A stretch of DNA of 64,000 nt from Artocarpus heterophyllus (GCA_025403435.1 CM046350.1:3502070-3566069), one strand, 5' to 3'; counted from the first letter of the stretch, positions 47,157-60,721 are shown. Numbers and translations are program-made. The notes: a model not told the origin generated them from the letters alone.

Positions 47157-48544
47157 TTCTAAGGAAATTGGTTTTACTGATATTCCACAAGAAAAAAAAA
47201 AGGTCGAGAAAATGGAGAGGAAAAGATACTTTCATTATTATTTAGGTGTTAATATCTCGCGTATGTAAGTGGAAATTTTTTCTGTCCGACAAATTAACCA
47301 AAGCAATAATTTCGATATATATGGAGATATGTAAATCTATTGTTCAAAGTTCGTCAAAAGAGTCCTCATTTACTAGATTCCTCTAAGATCATTGATTCAT
47401 TATTCATTCTTTAAAAGCTTCAAGTTAATGCCATGCATACATAGATCACGCTATCGCTATCTAGTCAATATTAATAAAAAATAAGGTTAATTTTATAAAT
47501 GATTTATAATTTTTACGATCAACTATACTTTAGTCTATAACTTTTAAACGTCTCAAATTTAGTCATCAATCTAACAATTTGTTTCAATTTTAGTTCTCTC
47601 CGTTAGATATAAAAAACATATCAAAACATAAACGTAAAGTGTTATTTTATATTCTTTTGCGTTGAAATCACGTGTACATTTTATATTCTATTAATAAAAT
47701 ACTATTTTACATCAGTATTATCTATATATTCTATTAATTTTTTACATCTAATAGAAGAAAAAGATAAAAATTAAAACAACCTGATAAATCGCGACTAACT
47801 TAAAATGTTATAAAAGATTGATTAAAGTGGGATTGAAGAATAGTATTGAACAAGGCCGCGGTCGATCTTATCTTCTTCTTCTTCCTTTTTTTTTTTTTTT
47901 GACTTGGTTGATCATATCAATTGTCGGTGCATAATTGATGAGAGATGTTGGAGAGAGATCGGTGACAACACGAGCTTCAAGTAACTATTGTGCTTTTAGT
48001 ACGTGTGGAAAAGTTAAAAAAGAAAATAATTACTTCATCAGATTGTACAACGCACATAAATCATTGACAAACCACGTAGCAGAATCTTTTCAGATACTGT
48101 TCACAGATTTTCGAGCTCCAATTATTGACAAATAAGCTTCTAGAAATATATATTTGTCGAAGCTCTTTTCTTTATTTTTTTTTCAAGTTGCAGATCATTT
48201 CATTCTTAATTACTTCTTAAATATTCCAAGATCATATTTCATAATAACATGTTGATTCAAACCAATTAATATAAAATTTTTATATTTTATAATATAAAGC
48301 AAAAAATAACTACAATTTAAAGCTCTCACATATTATAATATTTAAACAAAAAGATTTAGTTTAAACTAATAAATCAAATACATTATTAAATTATAATTTG
48401 TGAGTGTCTACGACACATATTAACTCCTTCTATTTATTTATTTATTTGCTCGATTAATATTCTCATGTTTAGTTACCCTTCACCTTTGTCATATTTTTTT
48501 CTTTCTTTATTTATAGCAGGCCAATCATATTCAGCCATGGATTT

Positions 48545-48800
48545 TGATAAAAGGCTTTAAGAAAAAGTTTTTTTAGATAAATAATCTCTTTTTTTTACAT
48601 CAAAAAATAAGCTTTTTAGGTAGAAAAATTGCTCTAGTTTTTTTTATCATGTTAAGATTTTTTCCCTTGCTACAATTTTTTTCTTTATCTTTCTAAAAAA
48701 ATAAAGTAATTTTCTTGTCAAAAAAGCTTAATTTTTGGTGTAAAAAAAGGCCATCTCTTCAATTAATTTTTTTTTTGCCCTTTTTTCAAATTTCTGCTAA
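48545..48800 (-). repeat. A-rich foldback repeat, copy 3 (inverted)
   Basis: On the minus strand it reads GCAGAAATTTGAAAAAAGGGC, AATTAATTGAAGAGATGGCC, AAGCTTTTTTGACAAG, matching the copies at 32833 and 33945 in order. Confidence 0.55.
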
Positions 48801-51236
48801 GTTTGGTCCTGATATGTAAATTTATATCAGGACAATGGCCAAAAGTAAACCGCGATTAATCTAATAGTAAATTTATATCTAACCCTGTCTGTCATGATAT
48901 GTATTTTGAATCTCTTGTTAAAAAAAGTAACCCGGCGTATTATACCAAGAGATTCCGATATAAAATGCAGTACTCATGAACTGGGTAAAAGCAGTGCTAA
49001 AAAAGATTTTAAATTATGCTTAGACTTTTATTTCCTATATTTTTTGGTTTGCATGCCCAAATTATGTAGGATTAATTTCATAAATTTCTTTTGAACTATA
49101 TACCTTAATTCAATATGTCTCCTAAATTTTTGAAGGCATTCATTTCGCTCCTTAAACTATGCACTCTAGTTAAAGTATTATAAACTCTGATCTATTTATA
49201 ATACTAACAAAATATTTCATGAACTATTGGTGTTAAATTAGTGTCTCCCAAATTAATGATTTTGTGTCAACTTTTGTCGTGATTTTGTGTCAACAGTCAT
49301 TGAGTCTAGAAATTATATGAGCTGCAAAAGTTGAGGTATGAGTTGTGAGAAAAGAATAAGCCATGTAGATAAATGTAATTCACTGCATTTAAAATGGAAC
49401 AATTAGATAGGTTGAAGTAGAAAACTCATTCCTCTTCTTATGTAAGTTATAGATGTAGATAGAAGCGCGGTCAGTCATATTCAGTTTGGTACTTTTCGAA
49501 TTTCACTGCTCTTATTCCACGACATTAACATTCACCCATTCAAGATTATAATTAATAATAAAGATCTAGAAACCAATACAAAATGGTCACCTATTTCGCG
49601 TGGACGTCATATTGTGGCCTCCGCATGTTGGACGTAAGCTCGTGATGTAAAAGTTTTTTTTTTTTTTTTTTTGGGAAAAATGATGTAAAATTATATAAAT
49701 AATTAGGAGATTATGTAATAGAAAAAAAGAAAAGAAAAAAAATTCATAAAAATTGATTTTTAAGCTAAGTTGCCAACAGTATTTTGTCAATTAGTATATC
49801 ATTGCGAGTTTATCTATAAGCAAGAAAGGATAAATTTGTCAATATTATTTATTGATTTAAAAAGGTTTAAATTTGATATGGACTCAAAATTTTGGCAGAG
49901 TATCCAAAACACAATTAAAAATAGTATATATCCCTTTTATATAAAGCAGATAGCAAAGTTGAAATGAGTGTTAACCCCAAAACACAGATAATAGCCTTTT
50001 TTTTGAAATTTTGTGTAGTAATTTGGGTGTTTTAATTCTTGGGGTTTCGGAGACAGCCAGAGACTATAATCCCTTCTAAGCCGATAAATTCTTTGCCAAA
50101 CAGATTCATTTTTAATTGGTACATACTTAAATACATATGTATACATGCTTACATATATATATGCACATACATATCTGCCGATTCTTCTGTTGTCATATAT
50201 CTATTTGTTTCCCAGAAATTCTTGAATTTGAGTTCTCCCAGGCTCTTATTTGTTTGTTAATTTCTACATAGGTGCTTGTACATATGTACTTGCGTGTGTG
50301 CATACATTTGCATGCAAATTTATTTTTGTGTACATATAAATTTTCATAAATATTGATTCATGTCATTACTCTCTTTTATTTTCCAAGAGAAACATAAGGA
50401 AACAAATACCTTTCTTTATTTTTGTTCTTAAAAAAAGGCTACTAATTCAAAGAGAATATGGCTAGCCAAACATATGTTTGAAAGAATATAATATTTTGTT
50501 TTAAAAATGATGATAATTTTTGTGCTTCATCACAGTAAAAGACAAACGTAGGAGAATAGCACCATTGACACAGTCCACACTCTTCTGGTTAAGGTTACTT
50601 GATTAATAAAATTAAACTGAACGAATACTAGCAGATCGCTTGAATTTTGTGTTGAGCTTTATCAGTATTATATATTATCTTGCTCAAGTTGCACCTTCAA
50701 TAGAATTTCAAGGCGATTTTGTCTCATTAATTAGGAAGTAATTGAAGGTCTCTTTTTTTTTCCTTATTTTTTTTGGTCCTAGATGGCCTTTTCTTGCAAA
50801 TTTTTTTAAGCAACCGAAGTAGAAAAATATACCGTCACAAATGGTAGCAAAATTGTCATCAGCCAAAACCATATCTGAAGCACTTATCAAACCAAAGGAT
50901 AAGATACGTCAAATTTTCACATCTAGCACGTCCATTTTCCAATTCATATTCAGGATCCGATAACTATCTCAGTAGAAGAAGCCCACGTAACTATCTCCAT
51001 AAAAGAAGCCCACGTGACATCTTACTTAAAGTCTAAACTCACACTTGAGTTTCGTCCCAAAAATCCCAAAAAAAAAAAAAAGGTGAATATTACATAATCT
51101 GACCCTTTTCTTAAGTGGTGAATTAAAATATGTTTTTATTTTATAAATATCACTTATATGTTTCTTTTTTTGAATTATGTATATTGGGAATCCAAAAATA
51201 CCCCTTAAATAATCTTTTATCATGTATTTAGTTTTT

Positions 51237-52296
51237 GGATAAATTACACTGACAACTTTGTGTTTTACTCAAATTACAGTGACACCCCTTGGACTAAACC
51301 TAATCACACTGACACCCTTTAACTTTTTAAAAAATTATAAAAAGACCCTTTGTTAGTTGACCATGAGAGTTGGCCATTAATTGACTGTTAATTTTGTTTA
51401 AATTGCTCCTTACATAAATAAAAAAACAAATATTAAATACAAAACTTTAGAAATCTGAAAATAAAAATAATATTTATTACAAAAAAACCAACATTTTCGT
51501 CTAAAAAAATAACTTAACCTAGGACCAAACCACCCCACCGCTGTCCCTCTCTCCCCACCCTAACTCGTCGCCCTCGTTGCATGTCTGACCATCTTTCTTT
51601 ACCCTGACCTGTAACGACTAGCCCAGCAACAACTAGCCCCATGCCAACTAGTTCGTCGCCCTAGCCAGCCCACCCGTGTTTTCGGCCTCATCGCCCCCCT
51701 CCTTAGGGCCACACAGCCTTGTCGGCCACTCATCCCCCCTCCTCGTCGCCCCACCCTCGTCAACGTCAGACACTCACCCTCGTTGCCCAGTAACACGAGA
51801 GTGATCGAGAAAGAGGGAGACAATGAGTTGAATGAGAGAAAGTGAGATAAATTGACTGAGAGAGCAGGTTTTGCTGTGGGGAGGAGGGGGCGTCGAATAG
51901 GGAGAAGGAGGGCATTAGGCGCTAATATGGGGTAAAAGGAGGGTGCATAGGGGTGAGGATGGTCATCGCGAGGGGGGGTGGCAGCATCGACGCCAACGCC
52001 AGTGTGGGGCAAGAAGAGAGGGTCTCAGGGGAGGGGGCCATTGAGCTATTGAGAGGTTGGGTGGAGGGGAAAAGGTTGATTAGGTTTAGTTTAGTTAAGT
52101 TTTTTTAAAAAAAAAAATCAATGATTTGGATTAAATTTGCAGACAAATGGCTGAGATTGATGGGTAATTTTTGTCACTTCACATAAAAATTTACCAAGAT
52201 TAAGCCTAAAGGGTATTAGTGTGATTAATTAGTTTTAGTTCAGGAGGTCTCACTGTAATTTAGGTAAAATATAGGGGGTGCCAATGTAATTTACCC
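51237..52296. mobile_element. MULE-like element with long terminal inverted repeats (Pack-MULE candidate)
   Basis: Left end GGATAAATTACACTGACA, right end CCAATGTAATTTACCC. The first and last 85-90 bp are inverted copies, sharing AAATTACAGTGA and AATCACACT segments in the same order. A perfect 9-bp duplication TTAGTTTTT flanks it (51228-51236 and 52297-52305), diagnostic of Mutator-type transposition. The core (about 51530-52080) is GC-rich and has an open frame of 137 codons on the minus strand, with no family I recognise. That composition fits a captured gene fragment. No transposase is present. Confidence 0.85.
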
Positions 52297-52305
52297 TTAG
52301 TTTTT

Positions 52306-53120
52306 TTAACAAATCTCCTTATTTTTCTAGTGTTGAGTTGTTGAAAAAAAATTGACATTATAGAATTATAGGTACACTTAGTTAATTACAATACAATTTA
52401 AACAACAAAATAAAATCAATATCATTAAATTACTTACAATATAATATTTTAAAAAATACAAGAAGCACAAAAATAAAGAATATCATTAACTTAATGTAAT
52501 ATGTTTATATTAGCAATCCATAAATAGCCAAGCCAAAATACCAGGTATCAGTATCACTTGAAGTAAAAAAAAAAGAAAAAAGAATGCCATTAAGTATCAT
52601 TATTATTTCGTATTATTAACTTAAGATATTCAATCATATAAGTTATAAGACATACAAAAAGATTTAATAAATACTATATCATTAATTTGTTACATATCAC
52701 TAAAAAAACTCAAAATAATACCAACATAGAAGACAACTTATGAAAAATACATAAACACCATTTGTAATTGTGTTTTTAAAGACCAATTTAATATTAAGCA
52801 ACATACCTAACTTTAGGTTTTTTTTTTTTAAGAACATAGTAATGATTCCACATATTGTGGAATATAATATATCTACCAGATATGTTATCATCAAACTTCT
52901 ATAGAGTAAATTAAAAATATAGTTATTAAGGCCATTTATGTCTTTATATATGTATATATATATATACACACTTTGGAACATATAAAAAATATTTACAAAC
53001 TATAGTCATATTTTACCTATATAAATAAAATTGTGCCTTATTTCTTATTAACCAAGAAAAATGACAAAGTATTGAAGGGCAACCAGGAACCAATTAGACA
53101 TAATTGTTGTATTATTTTTA
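52306..53120. other. AT-rich gap
   Basis: No recognisable gene or repeat apart from short AT runs. Confidence 0.4.
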
Positions 53121-53778
53121 GGAAAAATACCCAAAACACGCTTTATGTTTTGCCTAAATATCACTTTTGCTTATTTTATTATTAAAATGTTCAAAACACC
53201 CCTTGTATTTTGTCTACATACCACTTTTCTACTCTTATTTTTAAAATACTCAAAACAACCCTTGTTTATAAAATTATACTCAAAATATCCCCTCAAGCAA
53301 TTAATATTTTAGAAATTTCATGATTATCCTTCCCAATATATATTAATTTGAAAGGTTATTTTGTACGTGTGTGTTTTTGTTTCCGACAAGTTTTTTCATT
53401 TTTTAGTAAACTTTTTGGAAAACTAAAATTATTATTCCTAATCTTTACTAAATACAATTTAAAAAATTATTAAACAAAATACTAAATAAAATCAATCTTA
53501 AAAATTAGAAACTGTCATAATAATTAAAGTACTTGCTTAGTTAAAATACGTAGTTGAAAATTTTAAATTACCCTTTCTTTAATTTTTTTAGTCAAGTTTT
53601 AAAATAACATGTTTTAAGTATGACTTTGAAAAGACAAAGGGTATTTTAGGCATTTTAATAATAAGAGTAGCAAAATTGATATTTTGACAAACACAAGAGG
53701 TGTTTTGGATATTTTAATAATAAGAGAAGGTAAAATAATTATTTTGGCAAAACATAGAGGGTGTTTGGGTGTTTTTCC
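53121..53778. mobile_element. MULE-like MITE with long inverted repeats
   Basis: Left end GGAAAAATACCCAAAACACG, right end the near complement GGGTGTTTTTCC. About 90 bp at each end are inverted copies that include TTATTATTAAAAT and AAAACACC segments. Flanking 9-mers TTATTTTTA and TTAATATTA match at 7 of 9 positions, so a MULE duplication is plausible but decayed. A partial copy is at 20131-20480. Confidence 0.6.
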
Positions 53779-55204
53779 TTAATATTATTGTTATTATTAA
53801 TACGGTAATCAAACATGAGATAGAACCACGAACCAAAAATATCGAAGTCTGTGCAATCAAATGCAGATCGAGTTAATCAATAGTTGGTAGCCAACTACAG
53901 CACAAAGTTGGACCTATGAGTGATATTTTCAACCTTGTGATAAAGAAGTTTATAGTCAGATAAAACCAATCCAGAACTAATGGTCATACCAACTAATCCA
54001 AGTAAAGATTAGTAGAAGAAGCCCCTGACATCCATTCCCATTATTCTACTAGTATGATTTTTCTATTAGGATTAATTTAGTAGGCATTTTTTAAATGGTT
54101 GTTTTTGATATGCCACGACAACTTTCAGTTGGAAAGAAAGATTATTACATTAAGCATGTATTTGAAATGTAATTAATGTTAGAATTTTTAATTCTAGATA
54201 TTTATAAATATGTAGAACCCTGGAATAACCATATCACAATCTTATGATCATACCATGCTAGATTATTACGAAACTGAATTAAAAATAAATACATGTATTC
54301 ATGATAGCAGCTATCAACTTTTTTGCGGAATTTATATGATGATAGAAGAACATGATGAACAAATTATTGTCTTCCTTAATCAAATCACTTTAATCTTTAA
54401 TGGGTTATTTCTTGTCTTAATGGGGAGAGAAGAAAGCTTTTAAATGACTTGATGTGTTGGGAATTATAATCTAATAATGCCTTTATACACTTTTCTATTA
54501 GGGTTCCATAAAACTTAGTTGGGTTAGTATGGGATATCCACTCATTAAACTCATATCCGGTTAGTAATCTATAAACTTTCCATAAATAGACCAGTTAAAT
54601 TAGCCCACTATAATTAAATAGCTATAATATAATTGTTATTGTTATATTAATATTTTGCTCATATCTTAATGGGAAACTAAAATTTTTCAACAATTAGTTC
54701 TAACTAATTACAGTATAAAGCTCTAAGCACTTAAAAAACAAAAAACAAAAACAAAAGAAAAAATTGTTAAAGTGTAAAGCTCTCGATGTTATAGTTCTTA
54801 AACCAAAAACTTTAGTTTTGACTAACTTGTTAAATACCCCTTAAAGCTTTGTTTGAGAAATAAGTTGAAACTTTAAGTTCTACCTGTTATATTGTACAGC
54901 TTTCATATACTACAATAGTTAGCTACAATATCAAGCTCTCACATTACGGTGTTTAAATTCTAACTTCAAGCTCTAATTTACCTTCCAAACTAAGTGTAAA
55001 TCACATTAAATAAGATCAAGAAAATCAGTCCGCAACTGGAAAATTGTAAGAACAAAGATTAGAACGGTTATGGTCATCCATATATACGTTGATCAACCCA
55101 AGTTCTTGGCAGTGCTTCGCTGTATAATTAACAGATTTATAAGAAGAAAAAATTATAACAAGCAAAAACGAAATTTTGCAGGTAATAAGTCTCAAACAAC
55201 AGTG
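53779..55204. other. region upstream of the NLR pseudogene
   Basis: AT-rich and without recognised genes. An open frame runs from 55070 into the NLR but has no homology before 55205, and a TTTTGCAG at about 55173-55180 could be a splice acceptor. This region would hold the promoter or leader of the ancestral gene. Confidence 0.4.
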
Positions 55205-57777
55205 ATGGAGATAGCAGCTGTCGTGGTCCAGGCCTTGACGAAGAAATTTGTTGAGGCTGTGGGAAAGGAAGCTTATTATGCACTTGAGTTTAGGGGTCAC
55301 TTTGATCAGACGAAGGAAATTCTAGAAGTGGCCAAGAAATTCCTTGACAACGAGGAAGTTATTAATCACAAGCTTAAAGAGAGGCATGTCAAGCCAGCCT
55401 TGATTCAGCTGAGGAAAATGATTTATGAAGCTGTCGATGTGGTGACAGATTACCTACTCAGAGACGAATACAAGGGTGATGGTTTCTCCGGTTTCTTGCA
55501 TCAATGCTATCCATTCTTCTTGCATCAAGCTGGAAAGAAGTTGGAGAACATTAACTCCAAAATGAAAGAAAAACTAGAGAAGTTGGAGGCATATAAAAAA
55601 CCGGACAATCCACAAAGCCAACCTCATAGGGGAGATGATGATCAATCCCAGAACGAGCAATGCAAAATGTCGTCTCAGGACTACAACCCAGACGAGAGTA
55701 TTGTTGGAATAAGTGATGACATTGAGAAGATAAAAAGGTGAATCCATGAATGCCGCATGGGGCTCCAATACATCGCAATTGCAGCGATGGGTGGCTTGGG
55801 CAAGACTACCATTGCCTAAGAAATCTACAACAACAACGAAATATTCCAGACAACAACATGAGTGATTGTTTCGAAGAATTTCAACAAGAATCGAATTTCA
55901 AAGCATGTGTTGAATAAGTTGGGAGGACAAACATCGGATAGTAGTCAATTGATGAGAGCACTCATTGATGCTCGCAAAATCAATAAGGATGTTCTTGTTG
56001 TCATGGATGATGCGTGGAGAATCGATGATAAGTACTGGTGAGGTAAATTTTGCAAAGCTTTAACCATAGAAGATAGAAGTACTTGCATCAATGTTCCTAC
56101 CAGGGATGAAGATGTGGTGCATCAAGTGGCCAAAGAATGGCGAATTCATAAGCCAAAACCACTAGGTGCAGATGATAGCTGGTTGTTGTTCTCCATGTTT
56201 ACCGATGGGATATGTAAAGAGCCAGGATTTGAGGAAACAGGGAGGGAGATGCAGAAGAAATGTGGAGGGCTTCCACTATCAATCAAGACAATCGGATCCT
56301 TATTGGTGTCCAAGGGCAACAAGCTTTCCGCATGGACAGAGATATTGGAAAGTTTTCATACGTCAGCGGTACTTGAACTAAATGATGACAGCGTTATGGC
56401 CTCTCTGAGATTGAGCTATGATGAACTTAAGGCTCATCTTAAGCAATGCTTGTTGTGTTTGTCAGTTTACCCTGAAGACCATGAGATAAGAGCTGAGCAG
56501 ATAATCCATTGGTGGGTTGAGAAGGGCCTCGTTACGAGGCAGAGCTCAAACGAAATAGACTTGGGCTATCAATGCCTTTCAGCTCTAACAGTAGATGTCT
56601 GATCGAAGTTGAGCATAAAAGAAACTGTGATGGGAAAGTCTATACTTTCAAGATACATGATATGGGATGCGAGTTGATAATGAAGATTGCACAATCAGAG
56701 GAAGTTTGCACCTTCAATAAAAAGGGCATCCAAAAATGGAAGGAAGATTCTTACTGGTTGGGTATCATTGATGAAATGATCGAAGAGATAAAGTCATTTG
56801 GGAACAATTTAAAACTCCGCTCATTAATACTTCTGAGAAGCTGCCCCATTAATTCTGTCACAAACTTGGGGTTTCCACTGTCTCTTAGGATGTTGGATTT
56901 ATCTGGGGGTTGCAGTACTAATCTGGACAAGAAAAAAGTGAAAAATCTGTTTGATTGGATTGCTTCCCTTAAGCGCCTAGCATGAATCTAAGTGATGTTA
57001 CATGTCTAGAGAAACTTCCATCTTCAGTGTGTAAACTCCAAAATCTTCAAATATTGGTCCTTACCGGATGCACCAAGTTAACAAGGCTTCACAAGTCAAC
57101 AACTAAAATGAAGAAACTCATTGTCCTGCATGTGGGAGGTTGTCCCCTCAAGTATTTACCTCGGGGCTTGGAGAGGCTTACAGGTCTTCAAGAACTCACT
57201 GGATTCAGAGTCATTAGTCAGAAAAATACAAAGGCATGTAGCCTTCTTGAGCTTTCAAAACTGACCAAGCTCAGACAGCTACAGATGGTCATAAGTGATG
57301 ATGACTTTGAAATTTTAGAAAGTGAGCTGAAAAAAGTCCTCTCGAACCTGGCGAATCTCAAGGTTCTATAGATTGATGCAAATAATTGCAAGAAACCAAA
57401 GGCTATGAATATGTTAAATTGTTGAAACCTCCTAAGGCCCTTAAGGAGCTGTATCTTAGAAACTACCGCGGCATGGTGACATTGCCAAAGTGGGTTCATC
57501 CTTCGTTCCTTCCTGAATTGCAATATCTTCGTGTTGAGGTTGGAGACATCACCAGCTTCATTCCTCGAGATAAAAATGACCGTTCTTTGTACGTCTGGAA
57601 AAACTTGGAGGTTTGTCATTGAAGGATCTGAAGAAATTGTTCGCGGACTGGGATGAGTTGAACAAAGAAAATACATTGAGATTGATCCTGCCTATGGAGA
57701 ATGGACAAATCCCCCTTCTATCGTTCAACAGTCTAGGTTCTGGAGGGGAAACTAGGGAATACCTTGAAGAATACTAA
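55205..57777 (+). pseudogene. CC-NB-LRR (NLR) immune receptor pseudogene, ZAR1-like
   Basis: Starts ATG GAG ATA GC. Rx-type coiled-coil domain (about residues 1-120) with VKPALIQLRKMIYEAVDVVTD. The NB-ARC P-loop MGGLGKTT is at about 55785-55810, then VLVVMDDAW (kinase-2), CGGLPLSIKTIGSLL (GLPL), LKQCLLCLSVYPEDHEI, and KIHDMG in place of MHD, then LRRs to about 57770. Phrases around CLIEVEHK and the MHD segment resemble the ZAR1 group (from memory of the family). Defects: in-frame stops at 55739 (TGA for Trp), 55817 (TAA for Gln), 55859 (TGA for Arg) and 56039 (TGA for Trp), a frameshift at about 56575-56600, another near 56980, and further breaks after 57371. Full receptor function is lost; a truncated CC-domain protein of 178 aa could still be translated. 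Confidence 0.9.
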
Positions 57778-59463
57778 TAGATCAATCTGCAGCCGTGCAA
57801 CTATTTTCTCCACGTGGCATTTGATCGTGAGTTGAATAGATAGTTGTGTCTTATCAGCAACTATGTGTTCTATGCATAATGATGTGTGTAAGATGTTGGT
57901 ATTGTTGGTTCTAGAAGTTTGTGCTACTTAATCAGTCACAGAGCAATGTCTGTTTATTTTTGTTAGTGTGTGGTTTAGGTTGTTGGATTGGTTTCTGTAC
58001 TAAAGTGGCTTTAGAGATGTATCATATTAAATGTTTGTGTATATATACTACATCTATATATTGTGTTGTACTTGTCTATGTCCTATTTGCAAGTCGAATA
58101 TGATAGACATTACGCCCCCAAATTCAGTTGTGATTGCTTGATTGATTTCCTTCTGGTTGAAGGAGTGCAGGACAAAGTTTCCAAGAGTAGGAGTTTTCTG
58201 TTGGTCAATGTTATTTGGAATATGCACTAATTAACCTCATAAATTAATTTCTTTTCAAGAAACATATGTTCAATCGAAGAGCATTTCAATTTTTCTTTTC
58301 TTTAATTTTTCACTCCTCCTTTGTGATGTTTCTTTTTTTTTTCCTCGAATAAAATGAAACTAGGAAAACAAACCAAACATTGAAAGTAGACCAACAGATT
58401 AAAAGTGAAAGAACTGCCTTAAAAAAATTGTCAGGAGCCCAATATGGAAAAATAAATATTCCAAACAGAGCCGCATGCATATATACTATTAAATTCTGAT
58501 GGATGCCAACAACTAGTCAACCGATATTTGTAGATTTTATCCCTGCAAATTGATGTAAGATAAGGCAACAAACTCTATTATGCAAAAGGTACGAAGAACA
58601 ATTATGCCATATAAAAAACCAGTATAATTAAAGCAAATCGACACTTCCATGATATTCATCTGTACTGATTTTGTTTTCTTTCTATCTACCAAAAAAAATC
58701 TGAGAATAGTTAATAAAATCACGAGACATATCACACTCTTAAATCACCAAATGCAACTGTCCCACATAATGATTTTCAAGTTCAAGAGTAAAACAATATC
58801 ACTATGTCTTATCTTGCACACACTTTACAGGAAAGTGGATCAAATTGATGCACTTTCAGATCAGCGTATTTTAGCGAGCTTGGTCCCTTATACAATGGCT
58901 TTGTCGCCGTCATTTGAGGGAACTATAGCTAGAACATATCATATTTATCTCTCTTGCAATATTTCCAATTACTAGCAAGAACTTTGCTCTAGCATTTGGG
59001 CAGAGCCTGAACAGTTGTGGAACTATAACAAGCCTGAAGGCTAAAACCACATATGTAGAGCTCATTATAAAGTAGTCTAAACTATTTTTAAAGGTTTATT
59101 TAGCTATGAGATGGTCATGGACTGTTGTTGCCTGTTGTGGCCTCTTCCATCTTAAATGGCTGCATACGCAATAAGTACTACACCTATTCATGCTCAAATC
59201 TATTGGTTTAATAAATTGAAAGAGGCTTGAGTGGATTGGATGATAAGTATTAGGAAAATCAAGCACGTATACACAATATTGACAATGCCATATACCAAAG
59301 ACGATGATCAAGCCACAAAATTTAACTGTGCGAGTAATATATTCACAATAAAGCTAAAACACGAATCACAACGGGAATAACTCCAACCAAGGTCAAGCAT
59401 AAGATGCATACATGCAAATTCACTAGCTAAAACTAGCATAATCACACAACAGTTCTCACACGT
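57778..59463. other. gap between NLR and kinase pseudogenes
   Basis: No convincing coding sequence; short frames only. Confidence 0.4.
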
Positions 59464-60545
59464 TCAAGAAAATGTTGACAATCGATCACTGGTGACGTTT
59501 ATATCTCCTTTATAGTTTAGGCATCCATATGTTATAGCCCGACGAATCTCATTAATGGTTTTCTCTCGAGTAAGAACACTCCAAACATCAGATACCATGG
59601 GCCTGCAACTTGGGGATATTGTGCACATCACCGCTAAACTCAACATTTCAATGGCTCCTCAGTCGTCATAGCAATTATTTAAACTGGGATCAACCAGGCG
59701 GAGTATATGATGATTGGAACATGAATGGGCCTGCATTGGCGATCCATGAGTCTCAACTCCTGAACGGATAAACAATAATACGAAAAAAATTAAAAAAAAA
59801 AAATTGTTAGCACATGGTATCATTATGAATGTGTAAGTTGCTAACCTCGTTTAAAATAAACTCTGATTCTTGCTTCGATTTAGCTTCATCTTCCCACTAA
59901 CAATTTCAAGTACAATTACCCTGAAACTGTATATCTCAGTTTCTGTTGTTGGCTCACTAAGCTGAAAATACTTTGGTGCTAGATATCCCCTGAAAACCAA
60001 GTCAAAATCCGTATCCGTAAAAAGAAAATCTAAATATAATATTATTGTTAGAAAAGGGAAAAAAAATGCTACAGAAACTTATAGGTCCGTTACATTAAGC
60101 CTTAAGTATATCACTGTCCTTAAGTCAATCCAATGGTACTGATCACCTTCTTAATTATAAGTAAATTGCCAGTTTAGACATTCCATCAGCATAACTATGT
60201 AGATGTTGTAAAAGTTACGTACTTATTTCAACTAAAGAAAAATTAACAAATAAAGTTTGTTACTAATTACCTAGAAGCTTCTTTTACAATTGAAAATTGA
60301 TCTTCTGCAGTATAAACTTTTGCCAATCTTAAGTCTGACAGCTTGGGCTGTAAGTTTACATCAAGAAGAATATTGGAAGCCTTAACATGGCCATGAACTA
60401 TCTTAAATCCTGGATTATTGTGTAGAAACTTCAGATCTCTTTCTATTATTCCCTGGCTTATGTGAAATCTAGTTTTCCATGACAAAAATGTTTTTAATGG
60501 ATCCCGAGGGAGTTTCAACAAGTCTTTAGAATCTGCAATGATCAC
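59464..60545 (-). pseudogene. LRR-RLK kinase-domain pseudogene
   Basis: Three minus-strand exons of a VIII-2-like kinase. Exon a (60545-60268, acceptor TTGCAG, donor GTAATT) covers subdomains V-VII. The catalytic loop reads IVHGHVKASNILLD where HRD is expected, and the Mg-binding DFG reads DLR. Exon b (about 59993-59885) reads GYLAPKYFQLSEPTTETEIY, with APE changed to APK. Exon c (about 59760-59464) reads LRLVDPSLNNCYDD, then a stop, then MLSLAVMCTISPSCRPMVSD of subdomain XI. Loss of HRD and DFG means no phosphotransfer. The upstream LRR part is not seen to the right, where an NLR fragment and Copia sequence begin instead. Confidence 0.85.
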
Positions 60546-60721
60546 CAAGTCTCCAAATTAAATTTATGTTCTGCATAGAAACTAAATTTAATAGAACAGG
60601 AATGACTCAAGTAAAGCATATGCTACATTGGCTTGATTTCTCCATAGGCCAAAAATTTAGAAGAAAAGATCCAACCTTTCCAACATTATTAATTACAAGG
60701 CTTCTGATGTTTTGGAAATTT

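Larger units (their letters stand above)
45986..51236. other. gene-poor AT-rich region with dispersed repeats
   Basis: No recognised gene. Noted items: a 130-150-bp sequence present at 46499-46630 and again at 49573-49730 (CCAATACAAAATGG..., GACGTCATATTGTG...), a tandem duplication at 47031-47116 followed by an AT microsatellite, an inverted foldback copy at 48545-48800, and stretches at about 47460-47760 and 49080-49290 that resemble common plant non-coding repeats. Confidence 0.45.
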
